Positions 1 to 10,830 of a stretch of 64,000 nucleotides of DNA are shown here, piece by piece (the first letter of the stretch is position 1; the number at the start of each line of letters is the position of its first letter). This DNA comes from Cytidiella melzeri (Eukaryota; Basidiomycota; Agaricomycetes; Polyporales; Irpicaceae). The notes beneath the pieces were generated by a model. It searched no databases. It saw nothing but the letters and a program-made list of their open reading frames with translations, and was not told where the DNA came from. The stretch is taken from NCBI GenBank assembly GCA_022592445.1, contig JABYQR010000189.1, positions 1 through 64,000 on the forward strand. Direction: 5' to 3'. The position numbers were made by a program, and so were the translations under genes.

Positions 1-600
1 TCCGATTTATTACCATTGCCTTGGTTCTACCCTTGGCTCTTCCATAACTCTGTTACCGTTGTATTGGGTCCAATTCCGCCTATCCCCTGTTTCGGGTTCA
101 ACCCCATCTATCCCCTGTTTCGGGTTCAACCCCTTTTCCATTGTTCTCTGACTCATGTTCCATCTCTCTATTGTCTATTGTTCTTTCTTTCCATTCCATT
201 GATTGCTTACCACTACGTCGGACTGTTCCATAAGTAGTTAATTCAACATGTATAGATAGCCACTAAACATGGGGCTACTACCTCAGTCTATTCACTTTGT
301 ATCAATATTCCTTCTATCAAACCATCATCTGTCTGCCACTGTGCTTGACAGCGACCGCGCGGCCTAGACCATCATTTGACCTTGGGTGTAGCTACACCAA
401 GGTGTTCTGACTTGACAACTTGTCTCTTGATGATAGTCGGTCTTAACATTTGGATAGACTCTTCTGGGTCTACCCCGCGCACCAAGAAGATCAACTCGAT
501 TGGCAACAACTATGGTCTCGCTGCAATCCCTGATCATCCTTGCTAGCCTTACCCTGGATGGGAAGTACCAACTAGACACATCAGACATCAGAAGCATATG
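1..600. other. Pyrimidine-rich leader with a tandem repeat, possible LTR
   Basis: No gene is seen here. Positions 80-133 hold two tandem copies of a 28-bp unit (CTATCCCCTGTTTCGGGTTC and onward). The stretch is rich in CTATTGTTCT-like words, a composition also seen in the solo LTR at 62.8-63.6 kb. It lies directly upstream of the decayed gypsy gag, so it may be the remains of that element's 5' LTR and leader. I could not find a matching 3' copy, so this stays a guess. Confidence 0.3.
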
Positions 601-873
601 ACAGTAGGAGCCAAAACATCCCTCCCCTGCTACGGAAATCCACACTTTCTCTACAAGAAGAAACAAGATGTCTATCTTGACCACGACAACGGGTGGGAAC
701 ATTGCCCAACTGATATTTGTTCCAATCACAAACTAGCAAACCACACAGTAAGACCGCCACACCCAAAGTTTGGATTTGTGGACGTAGCCCAAGTTGAGCA
801 ACACTTGCTAGAAGCCAGAAGACGTGACAAGAGATGAGCAGAGGTACCATTTGCTAGCAACACATCACCACTA

Positions 874-1842
874 TTGTTAGAAGAACTTACAGTAGCATTG
901 AAGCTGACAATGAGTACTCCCAAAGAAGCCATACAAACAGAAAGTACCGTGCAACCAACAACAGATACTGCTACCCAAGCACCAAGAACTGAAAGAGAAC
1001 AAAGGCCATTCACACCATTCACTACTCCTGATGATGACGACTCCTCGGCACCAGATCCACATCGACCCCTCTTTCAACCCTATGGCAGGGAAGGTCATGA
1101 AAAGAGGAGGCAATCAGATCTTTTCGACCCCAAGTACCCCTTTGACAGATACTTCGACGCCCCAACCAATGACCGAGCACCACCTCAAAGTGAGTGGGAG
1201 AAGCTCAAACACCGTGATCCCCAAGACTTTGACAGCAAGGCCGAGAAGTTTGACAAATGGTGGACCAACATGTTGATGTACATCAGGATGCAGCCCAAGT
1301 GATTTGCTCTAGCCATACACAAGATTGTTTGCGTACTCAGCTACATGAACGGAGGAACGGCTGGACCGTGGGCTATGCTGAAGAAGAAACAATACCCGAT
1401 GGAAGATTTCCCACACTGGAGAGAATTCTGCGATGAAGTGTTGATGTTCTTCCAGGACAAAGGACTGAGAGAATGAGCATTGGCCAAGCTTGAAAGAGCA
1501 AATCAGGGCTTGAGAACAGTCCAAGAATACAACAATGATTTCTCCGTATTGCTGGGACAATACGGCAAGAACCGAGACGAAACAGCGGTGATGGCTTGGT
1601 ACAAGTGCGGACTCAAGTGGAGCCTCCTTAACGCCCTCCATAATCTACACCATCAACCGGAGAACCTTGGAGAAATGATGATAGAAGCGCTTGGGCTAGA
1701 AACAAACCAACAACTCCTGACGCTCGATCTGGCTGCTCATAATGGCTGTGGCAGGAGTGAGGGGGGGGGATCAATCTACTCGAACCCCCTACCCCAGCAA
1801 CAACCAAGCCACCCCAAGAGTCATGAGTGCAGCAGATTGTAA
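874..1842 (+). pseudogene. gypsy gag remnant
   Basis: Two open blocks in shifted or stopped frames (874-1302 and 1480-1842) look like a fungal gypsy Gag. The first is a charged block ending in FDKWWTNMLMYIR. The second begins AKLERANQGLRTVQEYNNDF, typical of the retrotransposon gag capsid fold. A stop at 1300-1302 and another just before 1480 separate them. A Cys/His-rich remnant further on (CFRCHPPGHKANN, about 1863-1902, in another frame) is a damaged zinc knuckle. It would have packaged element RNA; it cannot make a complete Gag now. Confidence 0.75.
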
Positions 1843-2421
1843 GCGTCATTTCAAAGACAACCTATGTTTCAGGTGCCACCCACCAGGCCACAAAGCCAAC
1901 AACCTCTCTTTCCATCCCGACTACAGGCCAAATCAACGTGCGCAACCTCGAGCGCAGAACCCGCCGCCTGCACTCCGAACTGCAACAGTGGTTGAAGGGG
2001 AAGAACATAGCAACAACACAGTGGAGGCAAGAAGGGAGGAGGCTGGTCAATAGGACACCGGATGAAGTATCTGCCCCAGGCATATTGGCGTGGAAAGCAA
2101 TACAGGATGAGCGAGCACAACTCGCCAAGGCATTCGTTATTGATACAGAAGGGAGTGGACCCAGCAAAGTTTGGGGACTGTTGGACTGCAGGAGAAGGAT
2201 CTTCATGACCAGCGAGGAGGCAGAAAACATGATGGAGGGGAGAACACAAGTAACTACCCGGGTGGAGTTGGGGGACATGATAAACTGGGCCTGCAACTCC
2301 AACTGGATGGGATGGGCAGCAGAGAAGCGGGAGGTGTTGGGAGAAACCCAGGAAGAGGTACAGAGGTGGTTGGACCTCAAGTGGGCAGGGCCACCCACCT
2401 TCATGATTCAGGAATGGCGAG

Positions 2422-3438
2422 ATGGAATACCCAAACTGGGTCAAATATGGAAGTGGTCCATTGAATGATAGCAGTATTACCAGTGGAGGAAAGGGGCTTA
2501 TTCCTAGACGAGTTAGAAGAAAGAGAGGGTTTTTAGTTTATCCGGCACCCTCAACATGTGTCAGGATCAAGGCGAATTGTGTATCTGCTGGTAATCTCTC
2601 AATATCATTTGCTGGCAAAATCACACACAATTGCAAAATCGTCGAAGTTCAAGTATTGGTTGATAGTGGTGCCACACATTGCTTCATCCACGGAAATGTC
2701 CTCAAGCACAACAGATGGGCGGCAAACCCTTTACTTAAACCATTTGGAGTTCAAAGCGTTGATGGGACTGTCAATGCGGCAGGGCCCATCACTCACAGTA
2801 TCTGGCTACCGTTGGTAGTTGGAAAGAAGGTCCATTAAGAATTATTTTATGTCACCAATCTGGGTCGCAACGACGTCATTCTAGGAATGACTTGGCTGAA
2901 GAAACATAACCCCACCATTGACTGGAAAACCAAGTACATATGTTTCAATGACGGCAAGAACGTCTATTGCCAAGATCCTCTCACAATCAAGATTGTTCAA
3001 GCAATCAAACGGATGCATGCACCCACAAAATAATTAGTCACAATTACTGTACCCACACAAATCCAGTTGCCAATGAAACGCCCATACATTATGGAGGAAT
3101 TAGAGGAATCCCTGACCTACATTGGAGAGAAGCTTCTGTCAGACACGGTCCACATCATAGAACCAGCGATCCAAAACCTAGAAGAGAGTGCATCTGCCTA
3201 CAATTATCCCACCATACACAAGGAATTACCTATGGCTACTACGCCCACTGCAGACTATATTACACAATCAAAGATCTCAGTAACTCCAGCATGGGTGGCC
3301 GAACACGAGGAGTCACTCTATTTGGCCAAAGACTATATGTGGCACGAAGAAAGCATTGACGAGACAATAGCTGGAGGCAAAGACCTCATCTACATTTGTG
3401 TCAAACACAATGTATCTCAACATGTTAAAACTATATAA
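2422..3438 (+). pseudogene. gypsy aspartic protease remnant
   Basis: A retropepsin-like motif VDSGATHCFIHG is readable around 2658-2693, with the catalytic Asp-Ser-Gly intact. The frame closes at 2838 but continues in another frame with DVILGMTWLKKHNPTIDWK-like sequence (about 2872-2931), the second conserved block of gypsy proteases. The stretch up to 3438 is a poorly conserved linker before the reverse transcriptase. The frameshifts make this non-functional. Confidence 0.75.
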
Positions 3439-3940
3439 TATAATATGTAGTTTTCCATGCCTTGTTACAAGGACGCTTCAAGGTTGCAGAGTTCCCACAG
3501 TCTTGATAAGGAATTATGCAGCTGTATATGGTAACTCCAGTAGTAACCATCACATTAGCTGAGACATACAGATATGGGTTGTGTAGACTAAGTAGTATAG
3601 CACTATAGGGATACTGCACATATATGTACGCCTGTGTTCTAGTAGCATAGGAAATGACATGGAAAGCACGTAGTACAACTCCAGAGGATGCCTAAAGCGT
3701 ATGTTTGAGGACAAGTACTAGCTTGAGTTATTTACTCATTATGTACGCCTCTGGTACAAGTGCTGAGCCTAGTCATACAATGAGTCATGCATTCATAGCA
3801 TGAGTCATGCACTTAGTAATGCAGTAGAATAGCTGGAGTAGACATGTATAGTAGTCACTTACATAAGTAGATACAGACATGTATATAAGCAGAGCTGCTG
3901 AAGCAGCAATAATAATAAGACTCATCTTTGAAGCTTAACA
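3423..3940 (+). repeat. Probable solo LTR inside the gypsy remnant
   Basis: This non-coding block starts TGTTAA and ends TTAACA, the perfect short inverted ends expected of an LTR. It has a TATA-like TGTATATAAGCAG near 3881 followed by a short downstream region. Gypsy coding resumes just after it. No 5-bp target duplication is visible (CAACA before, GCCTC after), so it may have lost one by recombination, or the boundaries may be wrong. Confidence 0.4.
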
Positions 3941-5566
3941 GCCTCTACCCCTCGCACACAAATTCCAGTCTGTTACAACAAGTGGCCGAAGTGCAGCACA
4001 AGGAGAAACCCAAACAAACCATTGAAGACATTGTACTAGCTGAGTTCTTAGGATTACAATTTATGTTTGAGAAGCACGCATCAGAACAATTACCGGAATG
4101 GAAGAAATAGGATCAAACCATAGACCTTGTACCCGGAGCAGAAACAAAGAACTGTAAAGTTTACCTGCTGTCACAACCAGAACAGATCGAACTCAACAAC
4201 TTCATCACAGAACACCTACGGAAAGGATACATACAACCATTGAAATCCCCAAGGGCTTCTCCATTCTTCTTTGTCAAGAAAGAGGATGGCTCAATGCGAC
4301 CAATACCAGACTACCGAATTTTGAACACCATGACAAAGAAGAACACATACCCACCACCTCTAATTCCAGAACTCAATCACAAACTCAAAGGTGCAAAGAT
4401 CTTCACCAAACTGGATGTAAGATGGGGATGCAACAATGTACGCATCAAAGAGGGCAACGGGTGGAAAACAGCATTCAAGACCAATCTCGGCCTGTTCGAG
4501 CCAACAGTCATGTTCTTCGGACTTACCAGTTCACCAGCAACGTTCCAATCCATGATGAATGAGGTCTTTGCAGGTCTTATTGACGCCAGGCACGTAGTAG
4601 TTTATATGGACAACATCCTCATCTTTACTGAAGACCAAGTAACGCACAACGTCCTCATCAAACAGGTTTTACAACGGCTGAAAGACAACAATTTGTGCCT
4701 GAAACCGGAGAAATGCATGTTCCAACAATCACAGATTGAATACCTCGGGTTCATTGTGTCCTACAACAGCCTGGAGATGGATGCAGGTAAAGTGTCTGCA
4801 GTGGCGATTGGCCAATACCTCGTAAAGTCAAAGAAGTCCAATCATTCCTTGGGTTTGCCAACTTCAATTGACAGTTTATCCCCAACTTTTCTGACATAGC
4901 GCAACCATTGTACCACCTGACCAGAAAAACAACTGTATGGGACTGGACGTTGGCCTGTCAAACTGCCTTTGACAAATTGAAGAGAATCTTCTGTAGTGCA
5001 CCACTACTCACTACGCCTGATACAAGCAAACCATTCTGAGTGGAAAGTTGAACTGTGCCACTGCCACTGGAAACCGACGTGTCCAGTAATGCGACAGGAG
5101 CGATGTTATCCCAGCATAATGACATAGGACATTGGCACCCCTGCGCGTAGCTCTCTCAGTCGATGACGGTAACTGAGCAGAATTACAATATCTATGACCA
5201 GGAACTTCTTGCCATCATGCGTGCACTGGAAGAATGGCGCCACTATTTGAAGCACACAAATTGAACCAAAGACAGACACGATGGGCGTTGTATCTTTCAA
5301 GATTCCGATTCCGGTTGTTCCCCCAAACTGGGACTACAATGACGGTACCCAATGCCATTTTTAGACGTGTTGATCATGATCTAGAAGGGGGGGGTGGGGG
5401 CGGGGGTGATAATTTTGAGCAAATCCTACTATCAGAACATCTCTTCCATCTACGAGTAATAGATCAGGATCAACCCGCAACAACTACCAATACTCCACTC
5501 CTTGACTGCATCAGACAAGTTGCCAAACTAGACAACCAAGTCAGCAATGCACTACAAACCCTACTA
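3941..5566 (+). pseudogene. gypsy reverse transcriptase / RNase H remnant
   Basis: The best block is 4240-4899. It shows SPFFFVKKEDGSMRPIPDYR, the palm motif TKLDVRWGCNNVRI, and FFGLTSSPATFQSMMNEVF. The catalytic box reads YMDN where active enzymes have YxDD, so the second metal-binding Asp is lost. Thumb and RNase H sequence continue in broken frames to about 5350, including RQTRWALYLSRF. The reading frame 5234-5851 runs on into the neighbouring antisense copia gag and is a chance chimera, not a gene. Confidence 0.8.
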
Positions 5567-5890
5567 GCCTCTAAAGGCAACAAAAACATTGGCCAAGGCA
5601 TCAAAAGCCTCCTTCGAAGTTTTGGCAACCATCACATGCATCATCATATCGTTATTGATGCAGAGACAGATCGTAGTAAGCACTTTCTGATCTTTGGCTT
5701 CCCATTCGCTAGTATCTCCTCGCCTGGGCTTCTCCACAGTTTTGCTGACATTACCCCAAAGATCCAATTCTCGGAGGATGTCGCTAAGCTGGATTTGCCA
5801 CGCGAGGTAATTCTCCGGTCCGGCAAGAGGGGTGATCCTATACACAGATGATGTCGAGGTGGGGACAGGAGTGGCTACTTCTTCAGCCAT
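5567..5890 (-). pseudogene. copia Gag N-terminal fragment
   Basis: The frame begins with an ATG at 5890 and encodes a typical N-terminus of a copia Gag (UBN2/DUF4219-like): ITPLAGPENYLAWQIQLSDI, then SEWEAKDQKVLTTICLCI. This domain normally forms the element's particle. It is truncated after about 105 residues, where the coding sequence runs into the gypsy remnant on the opposite strand. Pol is absent. Confidence 0.75.
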
Positions 5891-6050
5891 AATGAGAAAG
5901 ATTTGATATCGATAAGGTGGCCTAAGAGTGTATTGCTGATGTAATGCCGCCCGAATAAGACATGCTTTGGCCTAAGGGCACAAACCGAGCTAATGTTGCC
6001 GGGAGATGAAAAATGAGAGGGTGTGCACCTAGAGCGCGGGGCTCATAATC

Positions 6051-6278
6051 TGTTGTAATTGCAGGGTTTTGATGCGCGCACATGAGGGGGGCTCAAAAGG
6101 AATGAACAAAATGTTACTGAGTAGCTACAAAAATACAAGGGTTTTATATTATTTTATCAAAATGGATAAGATGAAAAGAGAAATCTGAAATGGGTAATTC
6201 GCACGGAATAACAAAAGGCGGGCGGCGAGAACAAGCGGATACAAACAAATTTGAGGCGGCAAACCTAAAATAACAACA
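6051..6278 (-). repeat. LTR of the truncated copia element
   Basis: The 228 bp are bounded by TGTTGTAATT and AATAACAACA on the plus strand (TGTTGT/ACAACA inverted ends). The tRNA-like primer site at about 6031-6050 lies on the expected side for a minus-strand element. The second LTR is not in the window. Confidence 0.6.
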
Positions 6279-6457
6279 CAGAACATTAGGGTCGTTCAGA
6301 GTTGGCGCAGGGCCGCTGCTCGCAGTTCGCTGCTCCGGCGTCTATCACCCCAAAGAGGAAGGTGATGTAAGCAGTCACAGTCTGTCACAGATATGCTTGC
6401 AATTGCTGTGGGATTTTTTTGCTTGTGTTCAAGTAGCTTAAATAGATCAGCCTTCAG
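6279..6457 (+). repeat. Left half of a host repeat, shared with 60.1-60.3 kb
   Basis: Positions 6289-6310 carry GGGTCGTTCAGAGTTGGCGC, repeated at about 59890. Positions 6414-6457 (TTTTTTGCTTGTG...GCCTTCAG) match the reverse complement of about 60237-60279. The other half of this repeat is at 28005-28137, across the DNA transposon, so the transposon landed inside this repeat. Confidence 0.65.
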
Positions 6458-6480
6458 GGCAGTTGTTATATACATGTGGG
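6450..6480 (+). repeat. Left target duplication and terminal inverted repeat
   Basis: GCCTTCAG (6450-6457) is followed by the left inverted repeat GGCAGTTGTTATATACATGT from 6458. Its partner is at 27974-28004. Confidence 0.75.
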
Positions 6481-7642
6481 GTCCGAAAAAAATTAAATCA
6501 ATTCAATTTTGTTTGAAGAAATTAATTCAACCGTGAGGAAGATGCAAGAACGGAGAAAATCAAAGAAATTAGTACGGTGTTGTACATTGAACATTGAAGG
6601 GATTGGCTGTATGCTAGCCTGTGCAACTGGATATGGACCTGAGACGTGTATGACTTACGACAGTATTGCTACGCGAGCGCAATTCAACCGTTCCAAGGGC
6701 TTTTCCTCCATCATCCTCCTACATCTTGAAGCGAAACATCGACATTGCCATGGAGTTGGGCCCGGGGCCACTGGCAGCATTTCCCGTGCCAGCAACCTTT
6801 GTCTGCATATATTCAGTCAGCCAGTGCCTTTGCTATGTAGATGTCGACATTACGCACCGACGCTGTCTGGTATTGACAAGGCCAACTCCTGAATGCTCCC
6901 GCACAATCTCCACGGTGGCAGTGCTTGCATTTATGGGGAGCTCGTTGTTTCACTGGTATAGCAACATTGCGGCCGGTTGCTGGATCCACAACCGTGAGAT
7001 TAGGCTGCTTGTGGCCAGTTCTGCTGGCTGCGCCTTGGTCAAGACATTCAGTCATGCGCTTTTTCCCTTTATCTCTTGAGCTGCTGTACATAACAGCCGG
7101 CCGTGCAGATGGGTCATTGAGCATGTACTTGAACAGCCGCAATTCTTGCATGCGGCTGTGCTGTCCAAGGGCAGTTGCTACCTGCCATTCGGTGACCTCC
7201 AGGGCGTGCTCGTTGTGGTGAGTTATCCGACTGGATGGAGATATTTCTTTGCTGATGGTAGTGCGCTGTGTGACAGGGATGGCCGGAATTTGTCGCAAGT
7301 CTGCCTCCAGAGCCTTTCGGATCGCTTCATAGGCTTCACGCAACGACTCAATAGAATCTTCTTCGTTGCGAATCTCAAGCCACCGCTTGTGGTAGCTCTT
7401 CAAGTGTTCGGGCAGCTTGAAAGCACAGATATTGTAAGTACAGCAAAGCTCGCTGTGCAAAGTAAGAGTCAAAGTACTTACCTTATAATAAACCTTGATT
7501 CCGTCGCAGTGTGTCGACCATAGCATTGCCAGGGCAATCCAGTCCGGGTGAGAGCGTTGCGTGAACAGTCCATTGTACTGGCAACAAATGAGGCAATAAA
7601 GATGGCGCTCGTGGCTTGTGTGTACAGGCAAGATGGCATAGA

Positions 7643-8064
7643 CACTGGGTAACCACGGCCCAATTTCCGGTGGAAAAACATGAGAAATACGTGAGAAAAA
7701 ATGGCGATTTTACAGTACCTTTTTGTAGCAGAAATAGCGCCGAAAAACACTGAATATTTCATCTTGTTTTTCTTGTGAGCAAATGGATGAAAAAGTGGCT
7801 TTTTTCTCAATGCGTTTTTCCGGCCTTTTGGTTTCTGTTGAAAATACCATTGAGAAATGCTCCGTTTGGGCATCACCAAAAGGTCGGAAAAACGCATTGA
7901 GAAAAAAGCCACTTTTTCATCCATTCGCTCACAAGAAAAACAAGATGAAATATTCAGTGTTTTTCGGCGCTATTTCTGCTACAAAAAGGTACTGTAAAAT
8001 CGCCATTTTTTCTCACGTATTTCTCATGTTTTTCCACCGGAAATTGGGCCGTGGTTACCCAGTG
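7643..8064. mobile_element. Fold-back MITE with CACTG ends
   Basis: Two 190-bp arms (7643-7832 and 7875-8064) are nearly perfect inverted copies around a 42-bp loop. The ends are CACTGGGTAACCACGG, flanked by 3-bp AGA duplications (7640-7642 and 8065-8067). CACTR ends with 3-bp duplications are the signature of the CACTA (En/Spm) superfamily. Removing the element and one AGA restores the host reading frame. The matching translations on both strands are a palindrome artefact, not genes. Confidence 0.75.
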
Positions 8065-10562
8065 AGATGGAGTTTTGTTGTTTTGCTAAGTTTGCGTGCT
8101 TGATCTTCTCACCCTTAGCTAAAGCTTTGTTGTAGGGTAAGAATCCAAGCTTCTGTCTTATGCTCGGAGGAAGTGGCAAGATGCCAAACGCTTCTTGCGA
8201 CGAGGCATAGTCTCGTCCGTTTACCCATCCAATTACTGATGCCTCGGCTGTCTTGGGTGCAAATGCAACTCGTGTCACATCTGCCAGCTGAGCAAGCCGA
8301 TTTTGCGTCCATATATCAAACGATCCGCGGTACGCCTTGCCACTGCGATTGAGTGTTCCAACCTTAGGTACACATCAAGAGTGAGTTCAGCTTCTACACT
8401 GCCAGCCAAAGAGCATACCCATAGATTATGCATCAGGCAGTAATCTCGTATCAGATTCACGGACAACTGTGGAGAGGTGTTGAATGTGCCGAAGTACCGG
8501 ATGATGTTTTGATGGATACCTCCCTCAACGCTGTTTGTGCCTCGCATGCAACAATGGATGGTGAGCCCGTCTTTATCTTGTCCACGCACTGTATAGCGAC
8601 TGATGTCAGGTGGGTTGAGTACAGCCCCATTCGGATGTTCTCAGGGATATTCCGTGCCTGTTGCCACTGGTCCTCGCCTTTGAAGAGGGGTTTGCCTGTC
8701 TTTGCATCCTTTAGAGGGCCGTATGTCTTGAAAACTTCGCTGACACGCTGGAATAGAATTGTTGCACAAGGCACGAGGCGCTTGACCCGCTTCCAAACCC
8801 AGTCAGACTTCCAGAGTACCATGTCGCTGAACTTGATACCTCGTTGTTCCAGCACAACTTCTACCACAGCTTTGTCCTCGGGATCTATAATCAGCAGTGC
8901 GTCTCGAAGTGCTCGCTTGTATGGTGCATGAATTCCATGCTTCTGGGACACTTTGACCTGATCCGTGATGTGCCAAAGATCTCCAAGCACACGGGAATGT
9001 ATGATGGACTCCTTGTAGGTAAGAGAGGATGTTTCAGCAAGGAGAGTGTTTGCACGAAGTGTACTGAATGGGTCTGCTTCAGAGTCAGACAGCTGCTGTT
9101 CCTCAGCTGTGTTATCCTCGTCTTCATCGGCATCTCTGTTATCATTGGAAGGCATTCCAGAGATTGTAGTCTTGTTATCCTGAGGAGAAGAAGTTTGATA
9201 TGGTGTTGGTGGAAGTGGAGAGGATTGTGAAGGTGCGAGAGGATCAGGAATTATGTTGCAACGCTGTAGGTCCTTGAGATAACATAGAAGTCCAAATGGG
9301 GTAGCTGTTGCAAACTGGGCAAGTGAAGTCTCTTCATGTGATTTGATGAGATCATTACAAATGAGATATCCAGACTGCAAGATGGAGGTAATGTTGACAA
9401 TAACCCGAGTTGGTGTTATGTTGACTCCTGCGAACTGCTTTGGTTGATCTGGTGCAATTACTCCCACGGCAGCAATAGATGAACCATTGCGAGAAAGAAG
9501 CCGGACTGGAGTGCCAGAAGGAGAGTCTTTCGTAACAGGCTGCGCTGTAGATGACATATCAGACAGTGTCTGATGAAGGCTCCATACTGCGTAAATGTCC
9601 AGTGCGGCGTACGTGCGATGAGCTACAGAGAGCTCCTTTTTCATTCCATCCAGTACTGACATGGATACTTTTGTCTTTTGGTAGATGTCACTTGAGAATG
9701 CGAGCAGTAAGATCCACCAGGCTGATGTTTGCACGGGTGCATAGCCCTCGCAGTTTTGCCAAGGCACCAATCTCCGTAGCTCCAGCAAAGGCCTGATTGG
9801 TAGCTGTAGAAAAACCATAGTCATTGAAAAGACGAGTAAGGTCTCCCTTCACATGAACACCCAGCTTTCGGATCCGTGAGGCACGTAGGAAGGTGAGTAA
9901 TGGAGGAGGAAGTTTGAGGTGTCCACCATTTTTGTAAATTGAAGTCTGTTCAAAATGTAAGAAGGCAATACTATGAATGACACAAATGGGAGATACATAC
10001 ATGAACCAGGAGGATAGACTTTTCATAAGCTATCGAAAGGATGGCTACCTCTCCGTATATGCCCTCAGTCATGTTGACTGGCCATTCCATATCTATCGCA
10101 ATATCGAGACACTTATTTGCTGGGAGCTTCTGAAGATCTTCGAGAATGGAGTTGAGAGAATTTTGGATGCGGAAGTTGGTATTGAGATCATATACAGTCC
10201 AATCTGCTGGAACCTCAAGCACTACCAAGGAATTTGGAGGCAAGATTGGATGAATGTTGTAGGTCAATGAAGGGATGGCATGCTCGAGCTCAGGCTTGTC
10301 TGCACGTGGATTGTCAGTGAAGACCAGCTGGACATCATCATGGCCGTATGTGCGAAGAGAATGGGGAATGTGTGCTAAGACCGGCATAAACTGGTCATGA
10401 GCTTTGGTAGGTGTGAGGACTGCAGCACGCATCTCTCTGTATTCGTTCACTGTAGAGTGCAGAGCTCCACAGACTGCCTCGCCGTTGACTTTGCTGAGAT
10501 GTTTGACAAGCTGTAAAAAAAGGTACATTATCAGGCTACAGTGAGTATCAAACAGTGAATTG

Positions 10563-10732
10563 TGTTCGACTATAATACTTAGACGCGCAACGTACTAGCG
10601 CCGTAGTTACCGTATTTAAGACTTACTCTGATCAATGCAACGACACGCACTTTTGATCCCCAACTCCCACTGTGTGATCCCCCTCAGTCTTACTCTCTCA
10701 ACGCTTTCCTCTACTTGCATAGCCTTCTAACA
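10563..10732 (+). repeat. 5' LTR of young copia element
   Basis: 170 bp, beginning TGTTCGAC and ending TTCTAACA; identical by eye to the 3' LTR. Confidence 0.9.
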
Positions 10733-10745
10733 GGTTATGAGCCCC
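10733..10745 (+). other. Primer-binding site, half initiator tRNA-Met type
   Basis: GGTTATGAGCCCC directly follows the 5' LTR. It is complementary to the anticodon stem-loop of initiator tRNA-Met rather than to a tRNA 3' end, as known for Drosophila copia and yeast Ty5, which prime with a cleaved half-tRNA. Confidence 0.75.
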
Positions 10746-10830
10746 GGATAAGCTCACTACCTCACTCATATTACTATCTGCACTCACTCTCTGCCCGCTG
10801 GTGGTTAAACCGCCGCGTGCCCACTAGTTG

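Larger units (their letters stand above)
600..5566 (+). mobile_element. Decayed Ty3/gypsy retrotransposon, 3'-truncated
   Basis: The plus-strand remains run in the usual gypsy order: gag, aspartic protease, reverse transcriptase and the start of RNase H. Every domain is broken by stops and frameshifts. The element stops around 5566, inside or just after RNase H, where a minus-strand copia gag begins. Integrase and a 3' LTR are missing. A 518-bp LTR-like block (3423-3940) interrupts it between protease and reverse transcriptase. The domain order and motifs are direct observations; the old age is inferred from the number of disabling changes. Confidence 0.85.
5567..6278 (-). mobile_element. Truncated copia element: LTR, leader and start of gag
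   Basis: Read on the minus strand, this is a 228-bp LTR (6278 to 6051), a leader, and the first 108 codons of a copia Gag, cut off at the junction with the gypsy remnant near 5566. The LTR has perfect TGTTGT...ACAACA ends. The sequence immediately inside the LTR contains ATTATGAGCCCC, complementary to the anticodon arm of initiator tRNA-Met, which fits a copia/Ty5-type primer site. Confidence 0.7.

Noticed and set aside
5234..5851. 205-codon open frame
   Set aside because: The first part is gypsy RNase H remnant and the rest is antisense copia gag; it is a chimera of two broken elements.
7478..8103. Two nearly identical reading frames on opposite strands (MDEKVAFFSMRFS...)
   Set aside because: They are both translations of the fold-back element's palindromic arms and have no protein-like relatives that I recognise.
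8428..9824. Plus-strand open frames opposite the exonuclease gene
   Set aside because: They are shadows of the minus-strand gene; the minus strand carries the conserved motifs.
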